A program made the translations under genes and the position numbers. The notes under the pieces were generated by a model. It did no database searches. It was not told the origin of the DNA and saw only the letters and a program-made list of their open reading frames with translations. This document shows positions 1 through 8,741 of a stretch of DNA of 64,000 nt, piece after piece. The DNA is from Bacillota bacterium (GTDB taxonomy: Bacteria; Bacillota; Clostridia; Tissierellales; Sedimentibacteraceae). Each line of letters opens with the position of its first letter. The stretch's first letter is position 1. Location: assembly GCA_023453025.1 (NCBI GenBank), contig JAEXUD010000021.1:17339-81338 (forward strand), given 5' to 3'.

Positions 1-1613
1 AACTTTTTCAAGTTGTTGATAAATACATCAATATAGCTTTTCTTATCCTTGTTTCTGTCTGAATTGATCACTGCATTAACAAATATCCTCAATGAATATC
101 CAATCCATTCCTTGTGGTTGTCAGTTACTTTATATCCGGGTGTAAGGTATAATCCAATATATTTATCCCATAAGGTTAATCCTGTTACTTCTTCACTTAT
201 ATCTATTTTAACGTGTTCAGGAAGCTCCTTGGAATATTCCAGCTCATATGTAACTATAATGCTGCCCATCAGACCTGCCGATTGCCGTCTGATATCACCC
301 TCCCTATGAACCAGCATCTCATACAAAAAACTAAGAGTGAACAATTTTTCCTTTTGAGACAGATAAATGGAATATTCATCAAGTATATTCAGGTATGCTC
401 TTAAATTCTGCCAGTTTTGCTCGCTTCTTGCTGATTCTATCATGCTTGAAAACACGACTTCATTATTCAGTTTGCTCATTAATGATGTATTGTGCTCAAT
501 AGCCATGTATTTGAAATTTTCTACAACCTCGTAACCGTTTAACAGTGCATAATCCATAACCTTGGCAGGTATTGGTTCATCAGATTTAAAGTCTGTATTT
601 ATTCCTTCATGTATTATGTAATTTTCAAAATCCTTCAGCTTTGAATAAACTCGCTGATATCTTTTTTCTTTTTTTTCATCAACATTGTCAAGCTTGTCTA
701 GAATAATCTGGAATGACTCGCTTAATTCGTATATGTGCATTTCAAATCCATTTTTGGTAGTCTTGTTTTTAACTCTGAAATCTGCATATATGAGTATCAG
801 AGATTCTAAAGGCAAATTTTCAAGCTCTAAGTCCCATGTTGAGTGATTTGCTGCTATCAGTCCAATATTAGTCAAGTTATATTTTGTAAACCATTGATCG
901 GTATAGTAATAGTGAAGGTACGGCACTCTGCTTTTTTCAAGCCCCTTGCAACCGTATTTTCCTATATCATGACCTGCAGCCGCTCCGGATACCAATCCCA
1001 GATTAACATGAGAGCCTACCTTTTTCAGTTGTCTTGCAACATGCATAGCAACATAATGAACACCTGCAACGTGGTTTAAGGTATTATATCCGTTAACCTC
1101 CTTGTCAAGCATCATCAGTTCATAAATGTAATTTTTATTGAATTTATCTATAAAGTTTAAATACTCTTCCGGATTAGGCAGATTATCTATCTCATCTTTT
1201 GTTAAAAAATCAATGTCAGTAAATTTGTCATAATTTCCGTTGCTTTTTCCATGGTGCAATATGGTTCTCAGTATCTCCAGGTATATGAGAACACCGCTTT
1301 CAAATTTAGGATAAAGCTTTAAAGTTGTTGCATCCGGAAAAGATTTATTAAGTGTATATTGAAATATATATGGAAGCCACTCTTTGGGCGGATCAGCACA
1401 AACATTATCTAATATGTCAAGTGATAAATCGAGAACATCACTGCATAATAAATGCTTTTTATTAATAAGTATGAGCAAATTATTAACGAATTTTTTATTG
1501 ATTATATACGACTGAATTTTTTCCTCTGTAATATTTATCTTTTTTAAAAACTCTTTTTTAGTAAGACTTTGTAATATTTCCTTATGCAGCTCATTTAACA
1601 TAAATCTACTCAT
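1..1613 (-). CDS. HD-domain protein, C-terminus cut by window start
   Basis: Reading the minus strand from an ATG at 1613 gives an open frame of about 537 codons that runs off the left edge without a stop. A GAGG ribosome binding site sits 6 bases before the ATG. Around residue 215 there is an H-D pair in the context AAAGHDIGKYG, preceded by a His-rich stretch (NHVAGVHYVAMHVA) and followed by NHSTWD. This is the layout of an HD metal-dependent phosphohydrolase domain. The remaining sequence is largely helical and I do not recognise a partner domain. The substrate is unknown; nucleotide or cyclic dinucleotide hydrolysis is the usual activity of HD proteins, but that is family knowledge, not shown here. 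It is transcribed away from the rest of the window. Confidence 0.75.
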   Translation of the reverse strand, partial: MSRFMLNELHKEILQSLTKKEFLKKINITEEKIQSYIINKKFVNNLLILINKKHLLCSDVLDLSLDILDNVCADPPKEWLPYIFQYTLNKSFPDATTLKLYPKFESGVLIYLEILRTILHHGKSNGNYDKFTDIDFLTKDEIDNLPNPEEYLNFIDKFNKNYIYELMMLDKEVNGYNTLNHVAGVHYVAMHVARQLKKVGSHVNLGLVSGAAAGHDIGKYGCKGLEKSRVPYLHYYYTDQWFTKYNLTNIGLIAANHSTWDLELENLPLESLILIYADFRVKNKTTKNGFEMHIYELSESFQIILDKLDNVDEKKEKRYQRVYSKLKDFENYIIHEGINTDFKSDEPIPAKVMDYALLNGYEVVENFKYMAIEHNTSLMSKLNNEVVFSSMIESARSEQNWQNLRAYLNILDEYSIYLSQKEKLFTLSFLYEMLVHREGDIRRQSAGLMGSIIVTYELEYSKELPEHVKIDISEEVTGLTLWDKYIGLYLTPGYKVTDNHKEWIGYSLRIFVNAVINSDRNKDKKSYIDVFINNLKK

Positions 1614-1718
1614 AACATACCTCGCATAATAAAGATTTCTATATTTTTTATTATATCATATGAAAGTTTATACTGCAATAAATTCATAAAATGTGCATTT
1701 TGATATAACAAAACAAAA

Positions 1719-1975
1719 GTTATTGTTCACAGTTACAGAGTGAAGGCGAAAAATAAGAAAAATACCCGCTCACGGTTTCGTACACGAATAATTCTAAAGC
1801 TCACTCCGGCTAAAAATCCTACAGCTTGCAAACTCGCTGACGCTCAAACAGTGCAAGCTGCTTAACGGATTTTTATCCTCCATTCGCTAAGAATTATAAT
1901 CGTGTCCTGCAAATGTTCGCTATATATTTTTCTTATTTTTCTTAGGTTTTATGGATTGTAACTGTGAGCAGTAAC
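1719..1975. repeat. 257-bp imperfect palindromic repeat, full copy
   Basis: The outer ends pair with each other (1719-1737 against 1957-1975, three mismatches), and the inner arms also pair: CAGCTTGCA at 1822-1830 with TGCAAGCTG at 1852-1860, and TAAAAATCC near 1811 with GGATTTTTA near 1867. The whole unit could fold into one long hairpin. A near-identical copy lies inverted at 25902-26115 and a half copy in the same orientation at 23119-23214. No reading frame is conserved. It fills most of the 435-base gap between the HD gene and the FAH gene. It behaves like a MITE or a large REP-type element; I do not know a name for it. Confidence 0.85.
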
Positions 1976-2048
1976 AAACAAAACATTTTACTTGAAAAAT
2001 AATTCCCATAGTATTATATTATTTAATATAACAACTAAGGAGGTTTCT

Positions 2049-2942
2049 ATGTATCTGTTAACTTATTTATACAATAACAAGGAATCCATCGGTTTTCTGG
2101 ATGAAGAAAGAAAAGGAATTATCCCTGCTTCAACAGTATTTGCAAAATTAAATATAAAAGAACCATCAGACATGTTAAATCTTATTGATGTTTTTGACAA
2201 CATAGATTTTCAAAAGTTCAATGAAGTGCTGGCTTCATTAAAAAGTGAAATTGTGCTCAATGATGTTAAAATATTAGCTCCAATACCCTATCCAAAGAGA
2301 AATGTACTTTGCTTGGGAAAAAATTATCTCGACCATGTAAATGAGGTTGGAAGCTTAAAAAACGTCAATGCCGATGTACCAAAAAAACCTATTTATTTCA
2401 GTAAAATAGCGTATCCGGCAGCAGGACACCATGATTGTGTAACAGCACATTCTGATGTAGTTAAGGAACTGGATTACGAGGTTGAGCTTGCAGTAATAAT
2501 CGGCAAAAAATGCAAAAATGTATCTAAAGATAATGCAGAGGATGTTATTTTCGGTTATACAATTGCCAATGATATTTCTGCAAGAGACATGCAGCAGGAA
2601 CATATACAATGGCATAAGGGCAAATCCTTTGACACATATTGCCCGATGGGTCCATACATTGTACATAAATCAAATATAGCTTTCCCTCCGGGCTTGGAAA
2701 TAAAAAGCTATGTAAACGGTGAACTCAGACAAAACGGAAGAACAAATCAATTGATATTTGATATACCGACAATCATCAGCGATTTAACTTCAGGTATCAC
2801 ATTGTATCCGGGAGACATTATTTTAACCGGCACTCCGGCAGGAGTAGGTGCAGGATTCAAGCCTCCAAGATACTTGAATTCGGGTGATACTGTCGATTGT
2901 GTAATTGAAAGGATTGGAACCTTATCTAACATAATTCAATAA
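2049..2942 (+). CDS. Fumarylacetoacetate hydrolase (FAH) family protein
   Basis: The 297-residue protein starts at the ATG at 2049, six bases after AAGGAGG; an upstream in-frame ATG at 1992 has no ribosome binding site. It has the FAH fold signatures: the metal-binding ELDYEVELA motif near residue 142, GYTIANDISARD near 170, CPMGPY, and GDIILTGTPAGVG near 255-262. The two Glu residues of EVE and the Asp of NDIS are the expected Mg/Mn ligands. The family covers fumarylpyruvate and acylpyruvate hydrolases and oxaloacetate decarboxylases such as FAHD1. The exact substrate cannot be told from sequence. The gene stands alone and its stop abuts the convergent DUF4363 gene. Confidence 0.9.
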   Translation: MYLLTYLYNNKESIGFLDEERKGIIPASTVFAKLNIKEPSDMLNLIDVFDNIDFQKFNEVLASLKSEIVLNDVKILAPIPYPKRNVLCLGKNYLDHVNEVGSLKNVNADVPKKPIYFSKIAYPAAGHHDCVTAHSDVVKELDYEVELAVIIGKKCKNVSKDNAEDVIFGYTIANDISARDMQQEHIQWHKGKSFDTYCPMGPYIVHKSNIAFPPGLEIKSYVNGELRQNGRTNQLIFDIPTIISDLTSGITLYPGDIILTGTPAGVGAGFKPPRYLNSGDTVDCVIERIGTLSNIIQ

Positions 2943-3326
2943 TCACATAATATTTTCCAAGGAAAGGCATTCATTTTCCTTGATTATAATAAACAACACT
3001 CTTAAGTGCTCAAGCTCTGCTTGAGCCATTGTTTTATCTCTGTTGTTTATGAATGAGTCAAGTTTTCTGATAGAAGAATCAATATTGTCAATATCACTCT
3101 GATTCACGAAATAAATCCATAAATTCCTTACGCTTTCCCAATTATCACAATAGTAAAGCATATCAATTTCAGCCTTTTGCCATTGTTCTGTATATATAAG
3201 GTTGGATAATTCAGTTAACGCCTCATAATAATATGCTGTTGTAGGCTCAATAGATGTATAATGGAACCAAATCCAGATACCCACCAGTATGAGTAAGACA
3301 ACCAAAGATATTACTACCATTTTCAT
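2943..3326 (-). CDS. DUF4363-type membrane-anchored protein
   Basis: The 127-residue protein has one N-terminal membrane segment (about residues 4-22, VVISLVVLLILVGIW) followed by a helical, Trp- and Tyr-rich domain with repeated WQKAE and NRDKTMAQAELEHL-like helices. This matches the small DUF4363 family found beside DUF421 genes in spore-forming Firmicutes. It lies three bases downstream of the DUF421 gene and is almost certainly co-transcribed with it. The function is unknown; a role at the membrane with the DUF421 partner is inferred only from the pairing. It converges directly on the FAH gene. Confidence 0.75.
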   Translation of the reverse strand: MKMVVISLVVLLILVGIWIWFHYTSIEPTTAYYYEALTELSNLIYTEQWQKAEIDMLYYCDNWESVRNLWIYFVNQSDIDNIDSSIRKLDSFINNRDKTMAQAELEHLRVLFIIIKENECLSLENIM

Positions 3327-3329
3327 AAG

Positions 3330-3968
3330 CTACCTCTTAAAAAACACAAAATTTTCTTTTTCATCTACAAAACCGTATAAAACCTTTTTGGGATGTAGTT
3401 TATTCTTTTTTAATTCATTTTCAAAATCCTTGTATGATATATTGAACTTCTTAAAATTATGATGCATTATTTGTCCGTCAAGTATAGTTGCTATGGGAAT
3501 CCTCTTGCACTTTGTTCCCGGCGGATCATCAGGAGCAATAATACTCATTTCTCCGTTTGTCTCCATAATAATATAATCAACATCTTCAATATTGCAATAT
3601 CCCTTTAAACGCATCTGACCAAGAACATCATTTACGTTAATTCTCAATTTATTCATTTCCTTAACGTTAAACTTGCCGTGATCAATGATTATGGTGGGAG
3701 TACCGCATATGAACTTTCTGGCTGAATTGCTTTTTAAAGTTATGTAAGATATTAAGCACTGCAAAAACATTATTGTTGCTGTTGCTATAAATCCATGCAG
3801 CAAAGGTGCTCCCAAATCCTCCATCGGCATTACGGCAAGCTCGGCAAGCATCAATGAAACAACCAGATCATGAGGCTGGAGCTCTCCCAGCTCACCTTTA
3901 CCCATGATTCTCATAGAAATCATCAATACAGCATATAAAATCACTGCCCTTATAGTAACAATAATCAT
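3330..3968 (-). CDS. DUF421 (YetF-like) membrane protein
   Basis: The chosen start at 3968 follows a GGGGGTGG ribosome binding site; a longer version starting at 3989 has none. The 212-residue protein has three hydrophobic helices in its first half with the family motifs RIMGKGELGELQPHDLVVSLMLAELAVMP, here seen as short blocks, and a soluble C-terminal domain (about residues 85-212) with KLRINVNDVLGQMR and VDYIIMETNGEMSII. This is the DUF421/YetF family. Some members are spore membrane proteins affecting germination in Bacillus, but the biochemical activity is unknown. It forms a two-gene operon with the DUF4363 gene. Confidence 0.88.
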   Translation of the reverse strand: MIIVTIRAVILYAVLMISMRIMGKGELGELQPHDLVVSLMLAELAVMPMEDLGAPLLHGFIATATIMFLQCLISYITLKSNSARKFICGTPTIIIDHGKFNVKEMNKLRINVNDVLGQMRLKGYCNIEDVDYIIMETNGEMSIIAPDDPPGTKCKRIPIATILDGQIMHHNFKKFNISYKDFENELKKNKLHPKKVLYGFVDEKENFVFFKR

Positions 3969-4096
3969 AATATCCACCCCCGAAATCATAGATATGCTTA
4001 TTGTTACCTGTGTAAAAGTAAATATGCAAAAAAATACTCATATTGAGTATTCTTATACTTGTTTATTTTAATTTTATTTTTTGTTCAGCCGGAAAT

Positions 4097-4543
4097 TTAT
4101 TTAATTCGCGGCTGCAGTATGAATTCATAATCTGGACTTCCGGGAATTCCCATATGATGCAAATATATATTATATTCCGTGGATATATTGGGGTAAATAG
4201 GAACATCAAAAACATAAGCGGTGTGATATTCATCAGCCTGAACCGAAATAATATATATTTCATTTTCAGCAGTTAATACCGGTAAAGTAACCGTCGGAAA
4301 ATTACCGTTATTATCTGAATATTCAATTGTCAGATAATTACCCCTTCCTATTTCACTATATAACCCTTCAACAGTTAATTTTGACACCCTGAGCAATGCG
4401 TTTGCTATCGGTGTTTTATAAACATATCGAAAAACATTCACATCTAAATATCCATATTCATTAATCCCATTACTTGCTTTATCTTCCATATTGCTATTCA
4501 GCATTCTATATCTTGAATCAGAAGGTCCGCATCTATTAAACAT
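4097..4543 (-). CDS. Small protein, possible spore-associated beta-sandwich domain
   Basis: The 148-residue protein starts after a clear GGGGGG ribosome binding site. It has no signal peptide or membrane segment. From about residue 40 the pattern TPIANALLRV...GNYLTIEYSDNNGNFPTVTLP resembles a carboxypeptidase-like regulatory beta-sandwich, and it ends with MGIPGSPDYEFILQP. A similar domain occurs at the front of some spore cortex-lytic precursor proteins, so a spore role is possible, but this is a weak inference. I do not recognise a named family. The gene stands alone between DUF421 and RidA. Confidence 0.6.
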   Translation of the reverse strand: MFNRCGPSDSRYRMLNSNMEDKASNGINEYGYLDVNVFRYVYKTPIANALLRVSKLTVEGLYSEIGRGNYLTIEYSDNNGNFPTVTLPVLTAENEIYIISVQADEYHTAYVFDVPIYPNISTEYNIYLHHMGIPGSPDYEFILQPRIK

Positions 4544-4631
4544 TTATTACCCCCCAAGCAAAATTAATCACTATTATATTATGTTATAATTTAAAAAATG
4601 TTTCTTGGGAATATATTTATGATTATACTGA

Positions 4632-5039
4632 TTATACTGTGTCAACTGCTGCCACAGCCTCTATTTCTACCAATTGATTTTCATATCCCAGCACAGTAAC
4701 GCCTGACAATGTACTTGGAACATCATGTTCACCAAACGCTTCACTTATTACACCCCACACACTTACCAAATCCGACCTTTTTGCAGAGGCTACAAGAATT
4801 CTGGTATACACAATGTCGTCTAATGCAGCGCCGCTTTCTTTCAATGCTTCCTTTAAATTTTCGATACATAATCTTGCCTGTCCTTCATAATCATTTACTG
4901 ATGTAACTTCTCTGTCTTTGTTGATAGGACATGAGCCTGCTAAAAATATTAAATCCATGCCGTATGGTACCCTCCCGGCATATGCGTAGCTTACTTTTGC
5001 TAAATTTTCAGAGCGTATCAATGAAATTTTCTTATTCAT
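4632..5039 (-). CDS. RidA-family (YjgF/UK114) protein lacking the catalytic Arg
   Basis: The 135-residue protein has the full RidA/chorismate-mutase-like fold pattern: AGRVPYG, FLAGSCPIN, ARLCIENLKEALKESGAALDDIVYTRILVA, and the closing ENQLVEIEAVAAV. In canonical RidA an Arg (ARST context) binds and hydrates the 2-aminoacrylate imine. Here the aligned stretch reads HDVPSTLSG, with no Arg. Subfamilies Rid4 to Rid7 lack this Arg and do not deaminate imines. The gene lies 12 bases after the GNAT gene, so the two probably form an operon. The real substrate is unknown. Confidence 0.85.
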   Translation of the reverse strand: MNKKISLIRSENLAKVSYAYAGRVPYGMDLIFLAGSCPINKDREVTSVNDYEGQARLCIENLKEALKESGAALDDIVYTRILVASAKRSDLVSVWGVISEAFGEHDVPSTLSGVTVLGYENQLVEIEAVAAVDTV

Positions 5040-5051
5040 AATCTTTCCTCC

Positions 5052-5813
5052 CTATTGGCACCACTCCGGAAGCGAACCTTTAACAGCCCACCATGATTTA
5101 AATGTTTCTCCGGAAAATCCCAGCTTCCTGTAAATGCTTGCTGCTTCGGGGTTATTTGTGTGCAAATATATGAATAAACCACTATAATATGATATAATAA
5201 AATCAATAACTGCCATGCCATAGCCCTGCCGTCTATGTGACGGTGTAGTATAAACATCTGATATGTAGACTGAATTGTTGTATTCTTCAGCCAATGCCAT
5301 GCTGACAGGGTTACCGTGTACACCATAAGCGAAAAACATATTATTTCCGGCGGCAATTTGCTTATTCAGCAGTTTGATGCCGTATGTTTCGCCGTCATCC
5401 TGTTCTATGACCAGATTGTATTCCTTCCCATCCAGAACATGTCCGACCGGTTTAATTTCACATTCTTTAATTTTGTTATTAATGGCACCATTCATATTTA
5501 AAATCATCAAATCTATGTCAAATTCCCGTATTGAATAACCGTACTTTTCATAATAAGGTCTTAAAATCTCTAATTCCAAAGAACCATGACGGTAAAAAAT
5601 TTTAGGAGTTATATTTTTAAAATTATAGTATTCTTCTATTTCTTTAATGATGTCATCGATATTTTCATTTTTATCAATAACGGCATAATTGGATGTATAG
5701 CTTTCTTTATTATCCATATCGCAGTACATCCTTCCCCATGATGTGAGCTGGTAGTCAAGATACCTCATAGGGCTGTTTTTTTCCAGTTGAGCAATTTGTT
5801 CTGAAATTTCCAT
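5052..5813 (-). CDS. GNAT family N-acetyltransferase
   Basis: The 253-residue protein starts at an ATG preceded by GGAGG. The GNAT core is C-terminal (about residues 150-245): ALAEEYNNSVYISDVYTTPSHRRQGYG contains the acetyl-CoA pyrophosphate-binding RRQGYG (motif A, about residue 193), and HTNNPEAASIYRKLGF is motif B. The N-terminal 130 residues form a second, degenerate GNAT-like half, common in two-domain acetyltransferases. The acceptor is unknown. It is the first gene of a likely operon with the RidA-family gene. Confidence 0.87.
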   Translation of the reverse strand: MEISEQIAQLEKNSPMRYLDYQLTSWGRMYCDMDNKESYTSNYAVIDKNENIDDIIKEIEEYYNFKNITPKIFYRHGSLELEILRPYYEKYGYSIREFDIDLMILNMNGAINNKIKECEIKPVGHVLDGKEYNLVIEQDDGETYGIKLLNKQIAAGNNMFFAYGVHGNPVSMALAEEYNNSVYISDVYTTPSHRRQGYGMAVIDFIISYYSGLFIYLHTNNPEAASIYRKLGFSGETFKSWWAVKGSLPEWCQ

Positions 5814-5857
5814 GTTAACCTCCGCTGATATTTTAATGTGTCATAGGCACAACATAA

Positions 5858-6640
5858 TTATTTTACAGGATTGACAAAAGAACATGGGACACTAACAAGA
5901 CACTTCCCGCATACATCGGTAAACCCCTCAACATCTGAATGAAACTTATCGTTGTAAAGGCACATTTCAAAGCATTTAAATCTGTCAAACCCATCTGTCT
6001 TCAAGGCATCATTCACACATTTTTCAACGCATTTCCTGCATATACTTTTATGCTTGTACAAGCAATTTTCTTTATCAGTTCTTTTAGTAGGCTCAATTTT
6101 TCCGTCTGTTATAAAGCTGCCGATTCTTCCGCAGCATCCTTTCTCGGTTATGAGCATATTGTTCAGCCCGAAGGTTCCCAATCCGGCAATATATGCCACA
6201 TGTCTGTGAGACCAGCTGCTGATTAATTTTTCCTCATCAAAATTATGAGTTGCGGGAGTAATTACTGCATTATATCCTGATTCTTCTAATTCGTGCTTTA
6301 CATATGTATTTAAATCCGATATGAGCTGATTTGTTTCTAAATACGCCCTCGCCCATTCCTTTGAGCACTCCCTGCCATCTACGTTGCTTTTAACTATTGA
6401 CTCGTGAAAGGGGATAAAATATGCGACTACTGTCCGGGCTTCCTTTAAACTGTCTTTTGGCAAATCGTGAGAAGAACTGACTGCATCCTTAAGTTTGCAA
6501 AACATCTCATCATCCGCATCCGCATATGCAATAAGAGGTTCTTCCCATTCAGTTTGAACGTTTTTAATTTTTGAATAATCAGCTACATATTGTTTTATAG
6601 CATTTTCAATTTCATTTTTCAATTTATCTTCATAACACAT
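5858..6640 (-). CDS. QueG-like iron-sulfur protein (epoxyqueuosine reductase family)
   Basis: The 260-residue protein starts after AGGGGGT. The C-terminal third has a ferredoxin-like cysteine set: ICRKCVEKC near residues 198-206 and CGKCLVSVPC near 243-252, plus extra Cys residues in CFEMCLYN. Upstream is GLGTFGLNNMLIT, followed by CCGRIGSF, which corresponds to the GWIGKNTLLI-type cobalamin-binding region of QueG. It lacks the RYARGRDYH-type catalytic block of true QueG and is about 100 residues shorter. It therefore belongs to the QueG-like B12/4Fe-4S reductases of unknown substrate rather than being a confident tRNA-queuosine enzyme. It is a single gene. Confidence 0.75.
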   Translation of the reverse strand: MCYEDKLKNEIENAIKQYVADYSKIKNVQTEWEEPLIAYADADDEMFCKLKDAVSSSHDLPKDSLKEARTVVAYFIPFHESIVKSNVDGRECSKEWARAYLETNQLISDLNTYVKHELEESGYNAVITPATHNFDEEKLISSWSHRHVAYIAGLGTFGLNNMLITEKGCCGRIGSFITDGKIEPTKRTDKENCLYKHKSICRKCVEKCVNDALKTDGFDRFKCFEMCLYNDKFHSDVEGFTDVCGKCLVSVPCSFVNPVK

Positions 6641-6835
6641 GACTTATACCCCCTATTATTTAATCAAGCTGCTGTACATTCGTTAAAATAATTGTAACAC
6701 TTCATTTTGTCTGTAGCAAGAAATATATCCTTTAGCTGTCAGCACATACGGTATTTTTAGTAATTAAATGATTAAAAACAGCCCGTCATGGTATACTTAT
6801 ATTAAAATACATCACATATCATTAAGAGGAGTATT

Positions 6836-7306
6836 ATGGAAGACAAAAAAAAGAAGTACGCTAAGCTGACTGAAAAGGAACTAAAAAAGAATTTAACAGA
6901 TATACAGTACAGGGTGACTCAGCAAAACGGAACTGAGCCTCCGTTTCAAAACGAATATTGGAACAACAAAGAAAAAGGCATCTACGTTGACATAGTAACC
7001 AAAGAACCCTTGTTTGTTTCGTCTGATAAATACGAATCGGGCTGCGGCTGGCCCAGCTTTACAAAACCTATAGACAAAGACAGCATAGTATACAAAAGAG
7101 ACAAAACCCATGGCATGGAAAGAACAGAAGTGAGGAGCAGGGACGGAGATTCTCACCTTGGACACGTATTCAATGACGGTCCGGTTGAAAAAGGCGGCTT
7201 AAGATACTGCATCAACAGCGCCTCCCTTAAATTCATACCCCTTTCCGAAATGGATAAGGAAGGATACGGTGAACTGAAAGAGCTGTTAAAAACAGATTTA
7301 CTTTAG
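6836..7306 (+). CDS. msrB: Peptide-methionine (R)-S-oxide reductase MsrB
   Basis: MsrB reduces the R-epimer of methionine sulfoxide in proteins with thioredoxin as electron donor. The 156-residue protein starts after GAGGAG. It has EPPFQNEYWNNKEKGIYVD, SGCGWPSF (about residues 68-74), SHLGHVF and RYCINSASLKF with the catalytic Cys near residue 125. The two CxxC pairs that bind structural zinc in many MsrB proteins are absent (YVDIVTKEPLF has no Cys), so this is a zinc-free type; the Cys in SGCGWP may be the resolving Cys. A decayed copy of its 3' end lies at 11734-11874. Confidence 0.95.
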   Translation: MEDKKKKYAKLTEKELKKNLTDIQYRVTQQNGTEPPFQNEYWNNKEKGIYVDIVTKEPLFVSSDKYESGCGWPSFTKPIDKDSIVYKRDKTHGMERTEVRSRDGDSHLGHVFNDGPVEKGGLRYCINSASLKFIPLSEMDKEGYGELKELLKTDLL

Positions 7307-7348
7307 AGGAAAAAAGAAAAGAGTATATGTTTCCGTTTCTGAAATATA

Positions 7349-7795
7349 CTATTCTGCTGTCACAGGTGATGAGGTGACAGCTTTAGTTTCGGAGCCTCCA
7401 TCATACTCAACATAAAATTCAACATAGGTGCGGTATTCCGTTCCGGGTGTTCCATAGTAATAAAAGTCATATATAAAGGTGGCTGCGTCATATCTGTAGG
7501 AATCCTTCACCAATGTTTCGTGTTTCCTCCAATATCCGTTAACCTTGGTCTGGATTTCCAATGTCTTGATTCCCAGCTTGTCAACTATTCTCGTAGCTCC
7601 CAGCTTATTTTCGGACAGAAGCTTGCCGTCAGAGCCTTCAGCCTCCAGAGTAACACTTGTAGAACGAATATATTCGCTTGCCTGAGGATATACGACACTG
7701 CTTTCTGAAGCATAGGCAGTGAGCGAAAAAACGGTTATGCACATTATTACAGTCAAAAATAAGATTGATATATTCTTTTTGTTTAATTTAAACAT
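7349..7795 (-). CDS. Small secreted protein of the ECF-1 operon
   Basis: The 148-residue product has a signal peptide (about residues 1-29, ISILFLTVIMCITVFSLTAYA, cleavage near AYA-SES). The mature part of about 119 residues is beta-rich with alternating polar and aromatic residues, and contains no Cys. It resembles the small secreted Firmicutes proteins grouped as DUF6147, but this assignment is from memory of the pattern and uncertain. It starts three bases after the anti-sigma stop, so it is the last gene of a sigma/anti-sigma/secreted-protein operon. It may be the sensed ligand, an accessory factor, or an output protein made under envelope stress. Confidence 0.7.
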   Translation of the reverse strand: MFKLNKKNISILFLTVIMCITVFSLTAYASESSVVYPQASEYIRSTSVTLEAEGSDGKLLSENKLGATRIVDKLGIKTLEIQTKVNGYWRKHETLVKDSYRYDAATFIYDFYYYGTPGTEYRTYVEFYVEYDGGSETKAVTSSPVTAE

Positions 7796-7798
7796 ATT

Positions 7799-8674
7799 TT
7801 ATCCTCCATACATATTATCTATAATTTTTTTCATTTCATCTGATGAAATATCTCCGCTGATATTATATGTGACGTTAAGTTTTGTCCATACAGCCTGGGT
7901 CTGTTCAATATTTGAAAATATATAGTGTTTTATGCTGTTTTTCTCATAAACTTCAACTTCATTCGAATCCTTTTCGAAAGAAGCCTCATCCTCAGTATTT
8001 TTGTCTGTACTATTATAAATTATAAAGTCAAAAATTATGATTTTATCAGAATCCGCCTCATAATAAAGCAATAAATTTATATTGTCATTTCTTGCAAATT
8101 TTTCGGCATATTTGAAGCTGAAGCCCTCTGGAATCCAATTCGGCACCATTGGAGATGGCTTAATATCCTCGAATGCATCCTCCATTCGAATAAAGGTTGA
8201 ATTGTTCACATCCTGCCCATTGCTTATTTCGCTTCGGGAAGATAAATTTAACGTATCATCTTTCCATGATATTATCATCTTGATGGGGTTGAAGCCAAAT
8301 GCATTTGCCACGGCAACAGTCACAGAAAAAGCAAGTATAAGGCACGCAGCGACACGTACAAAAATTCTTCCGGCAATCCTGCTGTGACTGTTTTCTTTGG
8401 AATCCTTATACTTCAATTTTACCTCTTGCTTCATTTTTTGCAATTTTTCCTGAGTAACACGCTCTTGACTTCCCTCTAATAATCCAATGGTTTTTATACA
8501 TTCGTCTATTAAATCTGTATCCATTGTCAAATCATCTGCGGCAGAAGCTTCTTCAAGTATTTTGTACATTTTTTCAAGTGCCTGTGCATCACTTTCTTTC
8601 TCGGAAAGAATTTTACTTATAATATCCTTATTGCTTTCATTTAATTTTCCGGAATCATTTATTTCAGTCTTCAA
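7799..8674 (-). CDS. Membrane anti-sigma factor with C-terminal DUF4367 domain (ECF-1)
   Basis: I place the start at a TTG (8674), seven bases after AAAGGAG; the in-frame ATG at 8710 has no ribosome binding site. The 291-residue protein has a cytoplasmic N-terminal part of about 105 residues, one membrane helix (about 105-128, VAACLILAFSVTVAVANAFG) and an extracytoplasmic domain. The end of that domain, WIPEGFSFKYAEKF through to VTYNISGDISSDEMKKIIDNM, is typical of DUF4367. Such proteins hold ECF sigma factors inactive and release them on an envelope signal. It follows its sigma gene by 67 bases and is followed at once by a secreted protein. Confidence 0.85.
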   Translation of the reverse strand: MKTEINDSGKLNESNKDIISKILSEKESDAQALEKMYKILEEASAADDLTMDTDLIDECIKTIGLLEGSQERVTQEKLQKMKQEVKLKYKDSKENSHSRIAGRIFVRVAACLILAFSVTVAVANAFGFNPIKMIISWKDDTLNLSSRSEISNGQDVNNSTFIRMEDAFEDIKPSPMVPNWIPEGFSFKYAEKFARNDNINLLLYYEADSDKIIIFDFIIYNSTDKNTEDEASFEKDSNEVEVYEKNSIKHYIFSNIEQTQAVWTKLNVTYNISGDISSDEMKKIIDNMYGG

Positions 8675-8695
8675 GGTTTTCTCCTTTCTTTTTTC

Positions 8696-8722
8696 CCCTA
8701 CTATATACATTGCAAAAGTTGC
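8696..8722 (-). promoter_or_regulatory. AACTTTTGCAATGT motif between sigma and anti-sigma genes
   Basis: On the minus strand, in the 67-base gap before the anti-sigma gene, the string AACTTTTGCAATGT appears. Fourteen bases of it (ACTTTTGCAATGTA) recur exactly on the plus strand near 9542-9555, and a close variant (AACCTTTGCAGTGT) forms the apparent -35 region of the second ECF operon at 22017-22030. It could be an ECF-type -35 element, but the matching CGTC-type -10 is not clear here. Confidence 0.4.
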
Positions 8723-8741
8723 AGATAATCACATAAATTTT

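Noticed and set aside
1719..1975. CRISPR-like or tRNA-like structure in the palindromic repeat
   Set aside because: There are no regular spacers and no cloverleaf; it is a single long palindrome repeated at distant sites.
3969..3989. Longer start of the DUF421 protein
   Set aside because: No ribosome binding site precedes the ATG at 3989, whereas GGGGGTGG precedes the ATG at 3968.
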